64,000 bases of DNA from Salipiger bermudensis (GCF_019801965.1 NZ_JAHVIA010000010.1:124001-188000); one strand, 5' to 3'. Counted from the stretch's first letter, positions 17,456 to 26,989 are shown. Notes: a model not told the origin generated them from the sequence alone. Translations and numbers: made by a program.

Positions 17456-17468
17456 TGAGACAAACTCA
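17456..17468. promoter_or_regulatory. probable MetR operator
   Basis: TGAG-N5-CTCA, a perfect 13-bp inverted repeat, lies between divergent metF and metR. It has the same spacing as the enterobacterial MetR site TGAA-N5-TTCA. Confidence 0.6.
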
Positions 17469-17502
17469 TAAATCTCAAGAACAACATGAGTGAAACGATA
17501 GG

Positions 17503-18408
17503 ATGCACATTGAGTTCCGTCATCTCCGCACGATCAAGGCGGTGCATGAGGCGGGCGGTCTGGCCCGTGCCGCCGACCAGCTCAACATCACGCAATCGGC
17601 TTTGAGCCACCAGATCAAGGGCTTGGAAGAGCAGGCCGGGGTCGAGCTCTTCGTGCGACGGTCCAAGCCGATGCGGCTGTCGGCGGCCGGGATGCGGCTA
17701 CTGCGGCTGGCCGAGCAGGTGCTGCCGCAGGTCGAGGCGGCGCAGGCGGAGTTTGCCGGGCTCAGGGCAGGGCGCTCCGGCCGGCTTCATATCGCCATCG
17801 AATGCCACGCCTGTTTCGAATGGCTTTTCCCGGTGCTCGAGGCGTTTCGAAAGAGCTGGCCCGATGTCGATGTCGATATCCGTCCGGGTCTCGCCTTCGA
17901 CGCGCTGCCGGCGCTGCAGAAGGAAGATGTCGACGTGGTGATCTCCTCCGACCCGGAGGATCTGCCCGACATCACCTTCACGCCGCTCTTCGATTACAGC
18001 CCGGTCTTCGTTGCGGCGGCCTCGCATCCGCTGGCCGACAAGCCGTTCATCGAGGCGGCGGATTTCCGCGGCGAGACGCTGATCACCTACCCGGTGGACC
18101 GGGCGCGGCTGGATATCTTCTCGCAGCTTCTGAGCCCCGCGAAGGTCGAGCCGGCGGCGATTCGTCAGGTTGAGCTGACGGCTGTGATTCTCCTGCTGGT
18201 AGCGTCGAATCGCGGCGTCGCGGTGCTGCCCGACTGGGTCGTGCGCGAGGTGAAATACAATTCGGATTACGTCACCCGGCCGCTGACGGAGCACGGCCTG
18301 AGCCGCACGCTCTTCGCCGCGACGCGGAGCGGAGATCTAGAGAAGCCCTACATGGCCGACCTGATCCGACTGGCCGGACAGGAAGCCCACAAGCTTCAGA
18401 CGCAATAG
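17503..18408 (+). CDS. metR: LysR-family regulator MetR
   Basis: 301 residues. The N-terminal winged helix (RHLRTIKAVHEAGGLARAAD, then LNITQSALSHQIKGLEE) is followed by a LysR co-inducer domain from about residue 90. The segment IECHACFEWLFPVLEAFR is characteristic of MetR-type proteins, which sense homocysteine and activate metE/metF-type genes. Divergent arrangement with metF supports the assignment. It is likely autoregulated through the shared operator at 17456-17468. Confidence 0.88.
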   Translation: MHIEFRHLRTIKAVHEAGGLARAADQLNITQSALSHQIKGLEEQAGVELFVRRSKPMRLSAAGMRLLRLAEQVLPQVEAAQAEFAGLRAGRSGRLHIAIECHACFEWLFPVLEAFRKSWPDVDVDIRPGLAFDALPALQKEDVDVVISSDPEDLPDITFTPLFDYSPVFVAAASHPLADKPFIEAADFRGETLITYPVDRARLDIFSQLLSPAKVEPAAIRQVELTAVILLLVASNRGVAVLPDWVVREVKYNSDYVTRPLTEHGLSRTLFAATRSGDLEKPYMADLIRLAGQEAHKLQTQ

Positions 18409-18468
18409 CGCCGTATCGGGGAGTTGCGCCCGGCCCGGATGCGGGCCGAGGCATAAGGTTTAATGATT

Positions 18469-18675
18469 TCAGAGGGTTTTGAGGTCGGACGCCATCATGC
18501 GGCCGTCACGGCCTTCCTTGAGCTCGTAGCTCACCTTCTGATTGTCGGCGAGACCCGTGAGACCGGACCGCTCGACTGCTGAAATATGAACAAAAACGTC
18601 TTTTCCGCCCTCTTCCGGCGCAATAAAGCCGTAGCCTTTGGTGGTGTTGAACCATTTCACGGTGCCACTCGGCAT
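18469..18675 (-). CDS. cold-shock protein (CspA family)
   Basis: 68 residues, a single cold-shock OB-fold that binds single-stranded RNA/DNA. RNP1 appears as KGYGFIAP and RNP2 as VFVHISA. AAGGAGC precedes the ATG at 18675. It is convergent with metR. Which Csp paralogue this is, and whether it is cold-induced, cannot be told from sequence. Confidence 0.93.
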   Translation of the reverse strand: MPSGTVKWFNTTKGYGFIAPEEGGKDVFVHISAVERSGLTGLADNQKVSYELKEGRDGRMMASDLKTL

Positions 18676-18903
18676 GTTCCCGTGCTCCTTCCAGTCGTCC
18701 AATGTTGTTGCCCGGCCTGGCCCGGGCGCCCCGTCACCATCGCCTTTCAGGGGATAACACGGCTGAAAATGCCGGATATTCCGGTTGATCGTCGAAGGTC
18801 ACGAAACAAAGCGTTGCACAGGTCAGCCAAAAATCAAGAGAAACACTTCGCTCTCGCAGAGATAGGCGATAATTTGTCGCCGCAAGTCGAAGGAGAAGGC
18901 GCG

Positions 18904-19224
18904 ATGCAGGTTTACGGGCTGAAAAATTGCGACACATGCCGAAAGGCCATGAAGGCGCTGCCGCAGGCGGAGCTAATCGATGTGCGGGCCGATGGGATGC
19001 CCGCCGCGCTGCTCGCAGAGGCGCAGGCGCGGTTCGGGGACAAGCTGCTCAACACCCGGTCGACGACATGGCGCGGCCTCTCGGACGAGGAGCGCGCGAC
19101 GCCGCCGCTCGAGCTGATCGCGGCGCATCCGGCGCTGATGAAGCGGCCGCTGATCGTCGATGGCGATCAGATGTATCTCGGCTGGGACAAGGCCACGCAG
19201 GGCGCGCTCGGCGTCTCTGCCTGA
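18904..19224 (+). CDS. ArsC/Spx-family reductase-like protein
   Basis: 106 residues of thioredoxin-like ArsC fold with a CxxC motif at Cys9-Cys12 (KNCDTCRKAM). Conserved LIVDGDQMYLGW near the end is as in YffB-type ArsC-family proteins. The extra Cys and the lack of the classical ArsC resolving Arg triad argue against true arsenate reductase. Strong GAAGGAGAAGG lies about 5 nt before the ATG. It stands alone and converges with the bufferin operon. Confidence 0.85.
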   Translation: MQVYGLKNCDTCRKAMKALPQAELIDVRADGMPAALLAEAQARFGDKLLNTRSTTWRGLSDEERATPPLELIAAHPALMKRPLIVDGDQMYLGWDKATQGALGVSA

Positions 19225-19228
19225 GCGC

Positions 19229-19801
19229 TCAGGCGGTTTGCGCCGCCGGGGCAAGCCGGCGGGCGACGAGCCGGTCGAGCGCCAGCCAGCCGCCGCCTTT
19301 CAGCACCAGCGTCAGAAAGATCAGCATCCAGAGCAGCCGCTGATCGAGGATCAGCGCGTCTGGGACGCGGTCGAACCAAGCGCCCAGCGTCTCGGGATGT
19401 GCGATGCCGCCGTGGCCGTAGAGATCGGTGAGGCTTTGCACGGTGATGAAGCCGATCATGCCCAGGGCCGCGAGCCGCGTGGCGAATCCGACGACGATCA
19501 GCAGCGGGAGCAGGAACTCGGCCCATGTTCCGGCTGCCGTCACCGCCCAGTGAAACAGGCCGAGCTGGCCCGCGTCATAGCCCACCGCCTCGAACTGGCG
19601 CGGCCAGATCTGGGCGTAGGCGCCTGTCGAGGGGCTCAAGAAGCCAAGCACGCCATCGCCGAGCTTGGTCCGGGCAGATGCCCAGAAATAGCCGAGGAGC
19701 GTGGCGGCGAAAGTCAGGCGGGCGAAGAGCGGCAGCAGGCCCTGCGTGTGCGCCTCGAGCTCGGCGGTGGCACGGCGGTAGAGCGGTATGAGCCGGGTCA
19801 T
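19229..19801 (-). CDS. DoxX-family membrane protein of bufferin operon
   Basis: 190 residues with four hydrophobic segments of the DoxX type (for example LPLLIVVGFATRLAALGMIG). It is the last gene of the bufA-bufB-bufC-doxX unit, overlapping the preceding DUF2063 gene as ATGA. The same order is seen in the Caulobacter gold-induced gig operon. Its role, perhaps redox or membrane handling of the exported peptide, is not established. Confidence 0.85.
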   Translation of the reverse strand: MTRLIPLYRRATAELEAHTQGLLPLFARLTFAATLLGYFWASARTKLGDGVLGFLSPSTGAYAQIWPRQFEAVGYDAGQLGLFHWAVTAAGTWAEFLLPLLIVVGFATRLAALGMIGFITVQSLTDLYGHGGIAHPETLGAWFDRVPDALILDQRLLWMLIFLTLVLKGGGWLALDRLVARRLAPAAQTA

Positions 19802-20529
19802 GACAGGATCTCCGTGATGGCGCCGTGGCCCAGCAGCAGCGCGAGGCAGGGGGCGGGATCGAAGCCGGGGCCGCATTGGGTCACCGCGGCGCCGGGCGGC
19901 ATGTTGGCGCGAAGGGCCGCAAGGAAGGCGTGGCCTTGCGGCGGCAGGACATGCGGCTCGGGGTCGTAATCCGGGCGCAGCACGGCGATCTCCTGTGCGC
20001 CACCGGTGGGCGCGGGGCCGAGGCCGAGCGCGAAGGCGCGGATCTCGGCCACGGGCCAGCGGGATTTCACGAGCTGGACGCTGGGCGCCAGCCGCAGGCG
20101 AGCGAGGCCGAGCCTGTCCTCCGGGATCGAGAGCAGGGCATCGGGCGCAATCGGCGTGGCATCGGCGGCGTGATAGGCGCGGCGCAGCGCCAGCTCGAGC
20201 CGGGCGACATCCGACAGGAAGGGCAGGCGGTCGAGACCGTCGAGCCCGTCGAGAAACGCCGGGAAGGCGGCGCCCCAGTGGATCATCAGCGGGCTCGCCG
20301 GCGGGTGCTGGCGCAGGAAGCGCCCGGCGATGCGGTTGGTGTTGGCCTCGCCCAGAAGCGCCGCGCAGCCCGGAAAACCGGCGGCCAGCGCTTCGGTGAG
20401 CGAGACGGCGACGTTGTTGCGGTAGACGGCGTAGCGCCGTCCGGCGGGGCGGCCCGCGCCATCGGTGAGCCCCTCTGGGATCGGCTGGGCGGCATCGAGC
20501 AGGGCGTGATGGAAGGCGTGCTGGCTCAT
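19798..20529 (-). CDS. bufC: DUF2063 protein, bufferin maturation partner BufC
   Basis: 243 residues. The N-terminal DUF2063 domain (about 5-95) contains [20 protein letters not shown] and FPGCAALLG, and the remainder is a helical C-terminal part. In MNIO-type RiPP systems this protein recognises the precursor and works with the DUF692 enzyme. It overlaps bufB upstream and doxX downstream by ATGA, so all three are translationally coupled. The older label of putative DNA-binding protein is not supported by context. Confidence 0.85.
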   Translation of the reverse strand: MSQHAFHHALLDAAQPIPEGLTDGAGRPAGRRYAVYRNNVAVSLTEALAAGFPGCAALLGEANTNRIAGRFLRQHPPASPLMIHWGAAFPAFLDGLDGLDRLPFLSDVARLELALRRAYHAADATPIAPDALLSIPEDRLGLARLRLAPSVQLVKSRWPVAEIRAFALGLGPAPTGGAQEIAVLRPDYDPEPHVLPPQGHAFLAALRANMPPGAAVTQCGPGFDPAPCLALLLGHGAITEILS

Positions 20530-21377
20530 GCGGCGACCGCGAGCCGGGCCAGCGCCTCCTCGGCCCTGCGGGCTTCCTCGGCCAGCACCGGCCAGGCCGG
20601 AACATCGGTGTCCCATTCGATCAGCACCGGCTTCGGCCCGGAGCGCGCCAGGGTGTGATCGAGCAGCGCCCAGACCGGGTCTGCGACCTCGCGCCCGTGG
20701 CTGTCGATCAGCAGCGGCGCGCCATGATCGTCTTCATCCTCGTCATGGCCGCCAAGATGGATCTCGCCGACCTGCTCCAGCGCGAAGCTGTCGATATAGG
20801 CCTGCGGCGTAAAGCCGAGGTTGGTCGCCGAGACGAAGACATTGTTGACGTCGAGCAGCAGGCCGCAGCCCGTCCGCCGCGCGATCTCGCGGAGAAAATC
20901 GGGCTCGTCCCAGGTGCTTTCGGCGAAGGCGAGGTAGCTCGAGGGGTTCTCGAGAAGCATGGTGCGGCCCAGCGTGTCCTGCACCTCGTCGATATGGGCG
21001 ACGACGCGGGCCAGCGTGGTATTGGTATAGGGCAGCGGCAGGAGGTCGTTGAGGAAGGCGCTGTCATGGGTCGACCAGGCGAGATGCTCGGAGAAGCTCG
21101 CGGGGGTCAACCAGCCCACGAGGTGCTTGAGCCGGGCGAGGTGCTCGGGATCGAGCCGGCCTTCGCCGCCGATCGAGAGGCCGACGCCATGCACCGAGAT
21201 CGCAAAGCGCTCGGCCAGCGCGCGCAGCTGGGCAAGCGGCCGCCCGCCATCGCCCATGTAATTCTCGGCGTGGATCTCGAGCCAGCCCACCGGGCCCGCA
21301 TCGGAGAGGATCTCGGAATAATGCTGCGGCTTGTAGCCGACGCCCGGACGCGCGGGCAGGGTGGTGACGCTGGGCAT
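20526..21377 (-). CDS. bufB: DUF692 multinuclear non-haem iron oxidative enzyme (MNIO), BufB
   Basis: 283 residues with a TIM-barrel DUF692 fold. Candidate iron ligands and active-site blocks are HAEN at 36-39, SEHL at 96-99, ENPSSY at 143-148, DVNN at 176-179 and HLGGHDE at 207-213. These enzymes modify cysteines or Asn in ribosomal peptides using oxygen (MbnB, bufferin enzymes). It lies 74 nt after the cysteine-containing precursor gene and overlaps bufC. Confidence in the enzyme class is high; the exact modification is inferred from related systems. Confidence 0.92.
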   Translation of the reverse strand: MPSVTTLPARPGVGYKPQHYSEILSDAGPVGWLEIHAENYMGDGGRPLAQLRALAERFAISVHGVGLSIGGEGRLDPEHLARLKHLVGWLTPASFSEHLAWSTHDSAFLNDLLPLPYTNTTLARVVAHIDEVQDTLGRTMLLENPSSYLAFAESTWDEPDFLREIARRTGCGLLLDVNNVFVSATNLGFTPQAYIDSFALEQVGEIHLGGHDEDEDDHGAPLLIDSHGREVADPVWALLDHTLARSGPKPVLIEWDTDVPAWPVLAEEARRAEEALARLAVAA

Positions 21378-21451
21378 GGTTCCGTCCTTTGTCGCTTGGA
21401 GATCGCTGAGCAGAGGCGCGGGGCGGGCAGGTGACCCGCCCCGGCGCGGGA

Positions 21452-21757
21452 TCACATGGTGGGCAGGTCGCGCTCGAGCGCTTCCAGCGAGCCCATGCGC
21501 TCGGAGCCGTCGGCCATCGCCGGCAGCTCGATCTCCATGCAGGTGCCGGCGTCGACGAGGCTCCAGGCGTTGCCCTGGTAGTCGACCTTGGAGGTGCCGG
21601 CGCAGGTGGTGCCGGGTCCGGCGGCGCAATCGTTCTGGCCGGCCATGGCGACACCGAAGCATTTCTCCTTCTCCTGCGCCGCGGCCTGATGCGCGGTGAG
21701 GGTGACGGCGGTGGCGACGGCGCTGAGCAGAGCGGCGGTCTTGAGGGTCTTGGACAT
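21452..21757 (-). CDS. bufA: bufferin-type precursor peptide (DUF2282)
   Basis: 101 residues. The signal peptide ([20 protein letters not shown] then TAHQAAA) precedes a short core with exactly four cysteines at 33, 44, 52 and 73. The blocks [14 protein letters not shown] and [13 protein letters not shown] match the DUF2282/bufferin-1 pattern. A 28-residue acidic tail follows the last cysteine. GGGAGAG lies 6 nt before the ATG. The family is exported after oxidative conversion of cysteines to heterocycles and binds copper. The leader holds an inverted repeat at 21784-21818. Confidence 0.9.
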   Translation of the reverse strand: MSKTLKTAALLSAVATAVTLTAHQAAAQEKEKCFGVAMAGQNDCAAGPGTTCAGTSKVDYQGNAWSLVDAGTCMEIELPAMADGSERMGSLEALERDLPTM

Positions 21758-21783
21758 GTTTTCTCTCCCGTGTTGGGGTCCCG

Positions 21784-21818
21784 TTGGTGCCGATCCGGAT
21801 CCGTTCCGGTGGCACCAA
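21784..21818 (-). promoter_or_regulatory. inverted repeat in bufA leader
   Basis: TTGGTGCC and GGCACCAA, perfect 8-bp arms 19 nt apart, lie 27-61 nt upstream of the bufA start. Either a 5'-leader hairpin or an operator. Confidence 0.4.
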
Positions 21819-21903
21819 CAAGCCTGCCGCGAGAGCGATGAGTGGGCCATTCACGGCCCCGTGGCTCACGTGTGTGTCACCCTACGTCAACGCGCATGAG
21901 GTG

Positions 21904-21915
21904 TGTCATATGACA
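21904..21915. promoter_or_regulatory. perfect 12-bp palindrome upstream of bufA
   Basis: TGTCATATGACA lies about 150 nt upstream of bufA in an AT-richer stretch. Possible regulator site; the cognate regulator is unknown. Confidence 0.35.
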
Positions 21916-21960
21916 TATCGCTTTGGAAAGACGTGGTATTCCGTTTCAATATTACAGAAC

Positions 21961-21981
21961 TTGTCCCATGTCGTGGGACAA
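21961..21981. promoter_or_regulatory. operator-like inverted repeat between thrS and bufA
   Basis: TTGTCCCA-N5-TGGGACAA, perfect 8-bp arms, lies about 200 nt upstream of bufA and 26 nt from the thrS terminator. It looks like a dimeric repressor site. Confidence 0.4.
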
Positions 21982-22006
21982 CGCGGCCGCTATGTTACAA
22001 ACGAAA

Positions 22007-22033
22007 CGGCCCCCGCGGGGAACGCGGGGGCCG
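22007..22033 (-). terminator. Rho-independent terminator of thrS
   Basis: An 11-bp perfect stem (CGGCCCCCGCG) with a GGGAA loop is followed on the minus strand by TTTCGTTTG. It begins about 30 nt after the thrS stop. Confidence 0.85.
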
Positions 22034-22065
22034 GTCGTGAGATATGTTTCAGTTTATTCGCGGGC

Positions 22066-24015
22066 TCAATCTCGCAGATCCGGCGGGGTTGCCTCGACGC
22101 CCAGCTCTCGGGTGATCTCGTCGAGCGTGGCGAGCTTGGTCTGCTTCTCGCCGAGGCGGCGCACGGTGACCGTCCGCTCCTCGACCTCGCGATGACCCAC
22201 GGCGAGGATCACCGGCACCTTGCCGACCGAGTGCTCGCGGACCTTGTAGTTGATCTTCTCGTTGCGGATATCGGCCTCGGCGCGCACGCCGGCGGCCTTG
22301 AGCGCGGCCACGACCTCGTGCACGTAGTCATCCGCCTCCGAGGTGATCGACGCCACCACGACCTGGCGCGGCGCCAGCCAGAACGGCAGCTTGCCGGCAT
22401 GTTCCTCGATCAGGATGCCGATGAAGCGCTCGAAGGAGCCCAGCGTCGCGCGGTGCAGCATGACCGGGCGGTGCTTCTCGCCATCCTTGCCGATATAGGT
22501 CGCGTCGAGCCGCTCGGGCAGCACGAAATCGACCTGGAAGGTGCCGCACTGCCAGACCCGGCCGATGGCGTCGGTCAGGCTGAACTCGAGCTTGGGGCCG
22601 TAGAAGGCGCCCTCGCCGGGATTCATCACCGGCTCGATGCCGGCGCTGCGGGTGGCTTCGAGCAGGGCGGTTTCCGCCTTGTCCCAGACCTCGTCGCTGC
22701 CGGCGCGGGTGTCGGGGCGATCCGAGAACAGGATGTCGAACTTCTCGAAACCGAGATCCTTGTAGATCTTCGACAGGAAATCGATGAAGCGTTGGCATTC
22801 CTCGGCGATCTGGTCCTCGGTGGCGAAGATATGCGCGTCGTCCTGGGTGAAGCCGCGCACCCGCATGATGCCGTGCAGCGCACCCGAGGGCTCGTAGCGG
22901 TTGCACGAGCCGAACTCGGCCATGCGCAGCGGCAGGTCGCGGTAGGATTTCAGGCCGACCTTGAAGATCTCCACGTGGCAGGGGCAGTTCATCGGCTTCA
23001 GCGCGTTGACGGATTTCTCGCGCGCATGCTCCTCGTCGACCTCGACGATAAACATGTTCTCCTGGTATTTCTCCCAGTGGCCGGATTTCTCCCAGAGCTT
23101 GCGGTCGACCACCTGCGGCGTGTTGACCTCGACATAGCCGCCGCGGCGCTGCTGGCGGCGCATGTAGTCCTGCAGCGTGGTGTAGATGGTCCAGCCATTG
23201 GGGTGCCAGAACACCTGGCCCGGCGCCTCTTCCTGCATGTGGAACAGGTCCATCTCGCGGCCAAGCTTGCGGTGGTCGCGCTTGGCGGCTTCCTCGAGGA
23301 AGTTGAGATAGCCCTGCAGATCCTTGCGGTTGCGGAAGGCCACGCCCTGCACGCGCTGGAGCATCGGGCGGTTGACGTCGCCGAACCAGTAGGCGCCGGA
23401 GACGCCCATCAGCTTGAACGAATCCGCCGGAAGCTGGCCGGTGTGCTGCAGGTGCGGGCCGCGGCACAGGTCTTGCCAGCCGCCATGCCAGTACATGCGG
23501 ATCGGGGCGCCTTCTGGGATGCGGTCGACCAGCTCGACCTTGTAGGGCTCGCCGTTCTCTTCATAGAAGGCGCGCGCTCGGTCGCGCTCCCAGATCTCGG
23601 TGGTGACCGGCTCGCGGGCGTTGATGATGTCCTTCATCTTGGCCTCGATCTGGCCAAGGTCTTCCGGCGTGAAGGGCTCGGCGCGGTCGAAATCGTAGAA
23701 CCAGCCATGCTCGGTGACCGGGCCGATGGTGACCTTGGTTTCGGGCCAGATCTCCTGCACGGCGCGCGCCATCACGTGGGCGAGGTCGTGGCGGATCAGC
23801 TCGAGGGCCGGCGCTTCGTCCTGAAGGGTGTTGATGGCGATCTGCGCGTCCTGCTCGATCGGCCACTGGAGATCCCAGTGCTGGCCGTCGACCATGGCGG
23901 AGATGGCCTTCTTCGACAGCGATTTCGAGATCGACTCCGCGACAGCGGCGGGGGTCACGCCCTGCTCGTACTCGCGCTTGTTGCCATCGGGAAAGGTGAG
24001 AGAGATCTGGGCCAT
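22066..24015 (-). CDS. thrS: threonyl-tRNA synthetase
   Basis: 649 residues against 642 in E. coli. It charges tRNA-Thr. An N-terminal TGS domain (about 1-62) precedes the editing domain and the class II catalytic core. The zinc ligands are recognisable in MNCPCH, the DDAHIF segment and [13 protein letters not shown], and an anticodon-binding domain ends the protein. GAGGAGA precedes the ATG at 24015; upstream in-frame codons lack a ribosome site. It has its own terminator at 22007-22033. Confidence 0.97.
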   Translation of the reverse strand: MAQISLTFPDGNKREYEQGVTPAAVAESISKSLSKKAISAMVDGQHWDLQWPIEQDAQIAINTLQDEAPALELIRHDLAHVMARAVQEIWPETKVTIGPVTEHGWFYDFDRAEPFTPEDLGQIEAKMKDIINAREPVTTEIWERDRARAFYEENGEPYKVELVDRIPEGAPIRMYWHGGWQDLCRGPHLQHTGQLPADSFKLMGVSGAYWFGDVNRPMLQRVQGVAFRNRKDLQGYLNFLEEAAKRDHRKLGREMDLFHMQEEAPGQVFWHPNGWTIYTTLQDYMRRQQRRGGYVEVNTPQVVDRKLWEKSGHWEKYQENMFIVEVDEEHAREKSVNALKPMNCPCHVEIFKVGLKSYRDLPLRMAEFGSCNRYEPSGALHGIMRVRGFTQDDAHIFATEDQIAEECQRFIDFLSKIYKDLGFEKFDILFSDRPDTRAGSDEVWDKAETALLEATRSAGIEPVMNPGEGAFYGPKLEFSLTDAIGRVWQCGTFQVDFVLPERLDATYIGKDGEKHRPVMLHRATLGSFERFIGILIEEHAGKLPFWLAPRQVVVASITSEADDYVHEVVAALKAAGVRAEADIRNEKINYKVREHSVGKVPVILAVGHREVEERTVTVRRLGEKQTKLATLDEITRELGVEATPPDLRD

Positions 24016-24267
24016 AGCGGCTCTCCTCGTCGGTTTGGCGCCCACGGAACGCCCGGTTGCGGGTTATGTTGCGCGGATCTTTTGGCCGGGTGGAGAGGGG
24101 GTGTCAAGGAGAGTTGCCGCCGCAGGCGCGTGGCGGCGCGAAGAACCGGGGCGCGCGAATGGCGCCGGCCAGAGGCCGGGGCAGAAACGGCTTTGTGATC
24201 GGGCGTCATGGCGCGCGCGAGAGCGAGAGTGCTATGATCTCCGCATGGGTTGAACATGGAGGATGAC

Positions 24268-24600
24268 ATGACTGGACAGATCTTCACGGCCTGCCTAGCA
24301 GCGCTCTGCGGGCTCGGCATGGCCGCAGGCTCCGCCGTTGCGGCAGACCCCACCCTCACCACGCCCGCCGCTCAGGCCGCGCCCGCGCCGGACGCGCCGG
24401 TGCAACTGGCCCTGACCTTCGGAGACCCGGTGCCGCTGACCGACGGCGAGAAGGCGGAAATCCGTTTTTTGCTGCCCGGTGCAGACCCCGAGGCCTTTCC
24501 TCCCGAGACCTGGGGGCAGGTTCGCGCGGTGCTGTTGAGCCGCGACCTGAAGGTCGAGAAGCGCAACAAGCTGAAGAGCATCCTCGGACGGGCCGGGTAA
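24268..24600 (+). CDS. small secreted protein of unknown function
   Basis: 110 residues. A signal peptide (MTGQIFTACLAALCGLGMAA then GSAVAA) is cleaved before DPTLTT, leaving a mature protein of about 84 residues whose C-terminus is basic (RDLKVEKRNKLKSILGRAG). GGAGG is 5 nt before the chosen ATG; two in-frame starts upstream (24250 TTG, 24256 ATG) overlap the ribosome site. TATGAT at 24233-24238 could be a -10 box. Unknown role, predicted periplasmic. Confidence 0.65.
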   Translation: MTGQIFTACLAALCGLGMAAGSAVAADPTLTTPAAQAAPAPDAPVQLALTFGDPVPLTDGEKAEIRFLLPGADPEAFPPETWGQVRAVLLSRDLKVEKRNKLKSILGRAG

Positions 24601-24696
24601 CGGCGCGCCGCCTCTAAACATGGCCCGCGCGACATCGCCCTGCGAGACAAGGGCGCCGCCGCCAATCACGGCGCCCCGCATCTGCCCAAGCCTCGC

Positions 24697-26046
24697 CTAC
24701 TGCAGCGTGTTCTTGTAGATCGTGCCGTCTTTCATGATGAGGTCGAAGCTCCCCTCCGGATCCCCGACCAGATCGAGGGTCTCGAGCGGGTTGCCGTCGA
24801 CGAGAATCATGTCGGCATAGGCCCCTTCCTCGATCACGCCGAGCGGTCCCATCGGGTAGGGCGTGAGCGGGCCCGAGAGCTTGAGCAGCTCCGCGTTGTC
24901 GCAGGTCGCCATCTTCAGCGCCTCGTAGGGCGTGAACCAGCGCTGCAGCTTCGCGAGCTGTGCCCCCTGCCGCTTGGCCAGATCCGCGCTGAACAGCGTG
25001 TCGGTGCCGAAGGCGATCTTGACGCCGAGCTCCTTCGCCGTGCGGTAGACGAAATCCGTGCCGTCGGTGACGAACTTGTATTTCGCCTGCTGGAAGGCGT
25101 TCAGCGCCGGCGCGTCCTCGTCATCGAGAAACGGCTGCATGCTGAGCCAGGCGTCCTCTTCGACGAAGCGTTCGAGCGTCTCGCGCGTCGACATGTGTCC
25201 GTGCTCGATGCTCTTGACGCCCGCATCCAGCGAATGGTTCACCGCCTCGTCGTTGATCGCGTGGGTAAGCACGTAGGTGCCCCAGTTCGCGGCCTGTTCG
25301 ACGGCCGCCTTAAGCTCGTCCTGAGTATACTGCATGGTGTGGATCGGGTCGTAGCTCGAGGTGACGCCGCCCCCGGCCATGAGCTTGATCTGGGTGGCGC
25401 CCTGCATGAGGTTCTCGCGGATCCGCTTGAGTACCTCCGGCACGCCATCGGCGATGTAGAACATGTCGGCCGTCTCGAACGGGTGAAGTTTGTCCGGCGT
25501 TGCCGGAACGTCCCGTGTCATCCGGAAATCCATATGACCCGCGGTCTGAGAGATGGCCGGGCCCGAGGGGAACACCCGCGGCCCTTCGATCAGACCCTCG
25601 TCCGTGGCGCGGGCGATGTCGAACATCGGCCCCGCGGCATCGCGCACGGTCGTGAAGCCGCGATAGAGCGTGTCACGCTGCGCGACCGAGGTCAGCAGGT
25701 TCCAATAGCCTTCGTTGGTGGTCATCAGCTGCGCGATGGTCGCCGTGGCGTAGACGCCGTGCCAATGCGCGTCGATCAGCCCCGGGATCAGCACGCGCCC
25801 GTCGGCATCGATGATCGTGGCGAAATCCGGCGCTTCGAGCTCGGCGCCGATCTTGCTGATCATGTTGCCGGCGACGAACACGTCCTGGCCCTCGATCAGA
25901 TCGGGCGAGCAGCCGGTGAAGATCTTGGCGCCGCGGATCAGCACGGCATTCGGAGCATCGTCCGATTGCGCGGCGACCGAACCCGCGATCACGCAGCAGC
26001 CCAAGGCAGAGGCGAGCGCGCGCCTCGACACGTCTTTCAACGTCAT
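24697..26046 (-). CDS. secreted amidohydrolase-family protein
   Basis: 449 residues. A signal peptide (about residues 1-26, ending VAAQ) precedes an amidohydrolase barrel. The metal-binding HxH is in LIDAHWHGVY, other ligands are expected in THAINDEAV and SIEHGHMS, and the terminal Asp in FGTDTLFSADL. Such enzymes hydrolyse C-N or related bonds in cyclic or peptide-like substrates. GGGAGGG lies 6 nt before the ATG. Substrate unknown; it is a single-gene unit. Confidence 0.86.
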   Translation of the reverse strand: MTLKDVSRRALASALGCCVIAGSVAAQSDDAPNAVLIRGAKIFTGCSPDLIEGQDVFVAGNMISKIGAELEAPDFATIIDADGRVLIPGLIDAHWHGVYATATIAQLMTTNEGYWNLLTSVAQRDTLYRGFTTVRDAAGPMFDIARATDEGLIEGPRVFPSGPAISQTAGHMDFRMTRDVPATPDKLHPFETADMFYIADGVPEVLKRIRENLMQGATQIKLMAGGGVTSSYDPIHTMQYTQDELKAAVEQAANWGTYVLTHAINDEAVNHSLDAGVKSIEHGHMSTRETLERFVEEDAWLSMQPFLDDEDAPALNAFQQAKYKFVTDGTDFVYRTAKELGVKIAFGTDTLFSADLAKRQGAQLAKLQRWFTPYEALKMATCDNAELLKLSGPLTPYPMGPLGVIEEGAYADMILVDGNPLETLDLVGDPEGSFDLIMKDGTIYKNTLQ

Positions 26047-26185
26047 CGTTGACCCTCCCGAGGTCAGGAACAGAGAATCGCGCGCGTGCTTCAACCTTAG
26101 CGGGCTGAGGTCCGTTCTCAAAATGAGAAATCCAGGGCCGAAAGGGCGTTGTGTCGCGGCGCCTGTCTCTTGAGGTGGCGGAGGC

Positions 26186-26878
26186 TCAGCTTCGCGCCGC
26201 CGCCTCCCAGCGCGCCTCGAGGGTCTCGAGCGCCGCGATGCGCTCGGCGGTCTTGGGGTGCGACATCAGCCAGGCGGGCACGCCGCCGCGGGCATTGGTC
26301 AGCGCCTCGAGCTTGCCGAAGAGCGATTTCTGCGGCGCCACGCCGATGCCGGACTTGTGCAGCAGGGCGGCTGCATAGGCATCGGCCTCGTATTCGTCGC
26401 CGCGCGACAGCCGTGCCGCCAGAAGCTTCATCGCCGCCGTCGCGAGGTACGGCCCGATGCCGGGCAGGAAGCGCCCCAGCACCATCGCGATTGCGGTGCG
26501 CAGCGCGTTCTGGCCCGAGAAATCGATCATCCGCCGGCGTGAATGGCCGAGCGCCACGTGGCCGAGCTCGTGGGCGATCACCGAGGCCATCTCCTCCGCC
26601 GAGACCTCGCCGGCGCGGTAGCGGTTGTAGAAGCCGCGGGTGATGAAGATGCGCCCGTCCGGCGCCGCAAGCCCGTTGACCGGCTCGATCTCATAGATGT
26701 TGACCCGGATCCGCGGCAGTTCCAGCGCAGCCGCCATGCGATCGGTCAGCGCCTTGAGCCGCGGATCGGCCAGCTCGGTCGACTTGGCGTCGAGCTCCCG
26801 CGCCGTACGCCAGGCCGAGATCCGGTACATGGCGAGCGCGTAGAGGATGGCAAGCAGGATCGGGGCAATCTTCAGCAT
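26186..26878 (-). CDS. M48-family zinc metalloprotease
   Basis: 230 residues. The zinc-binding HELGH is at 103-107 (SVIAHELGHVALGHS) and the third ligand lies in GDEYEADAYA, the standard M48 pair. An N-terminal hydrophobic segment (residues 3-20) anchors it to the inner membrane. HtpX/Ste24-type proteases of this kind degrade damaged membrane proteins. The start at 26878 is chosen at the membrane anchor; the frame continues open upstream only because of repeated DNA and is not believed. Confidence 0.87.
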   Translation of the reverse strand: MLKIAPILLAILYALAMYRISAWRTARELDAKSTELADPRLKALTDRMAAALELPRIRVNIYEIEPVNGLAAPDGRIFITRGFYNRYRAGEVSAEEMASVIAHELGHVALGHSRRRMIDFSGQNALRTAIAMVLGRFLPGIGPYLATAAMKLLAARLSRGDEYEADAYAAALLHKSGIGVAPQKSLFGKLEALTNARGGVPAWLMSHPKTAERIAALETLEARWEAAARS

Positions 26879-26989
26879 GGCCTGAATATGGGGCCGCCCC
26901 GGGCCGCCTCCAAGAGCAAAATCTCCGCCCGGCGCCACAGCCTCACAATCCCGCGCATCCCCGGTCCCGCAGGCCTCAGCACCAAACCA

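Noticed and set aside
18904-19224. True arsenate reductase
   Set aside because: It is the YffB/Spx-like branch with CxxC; no ars genes are nearby.
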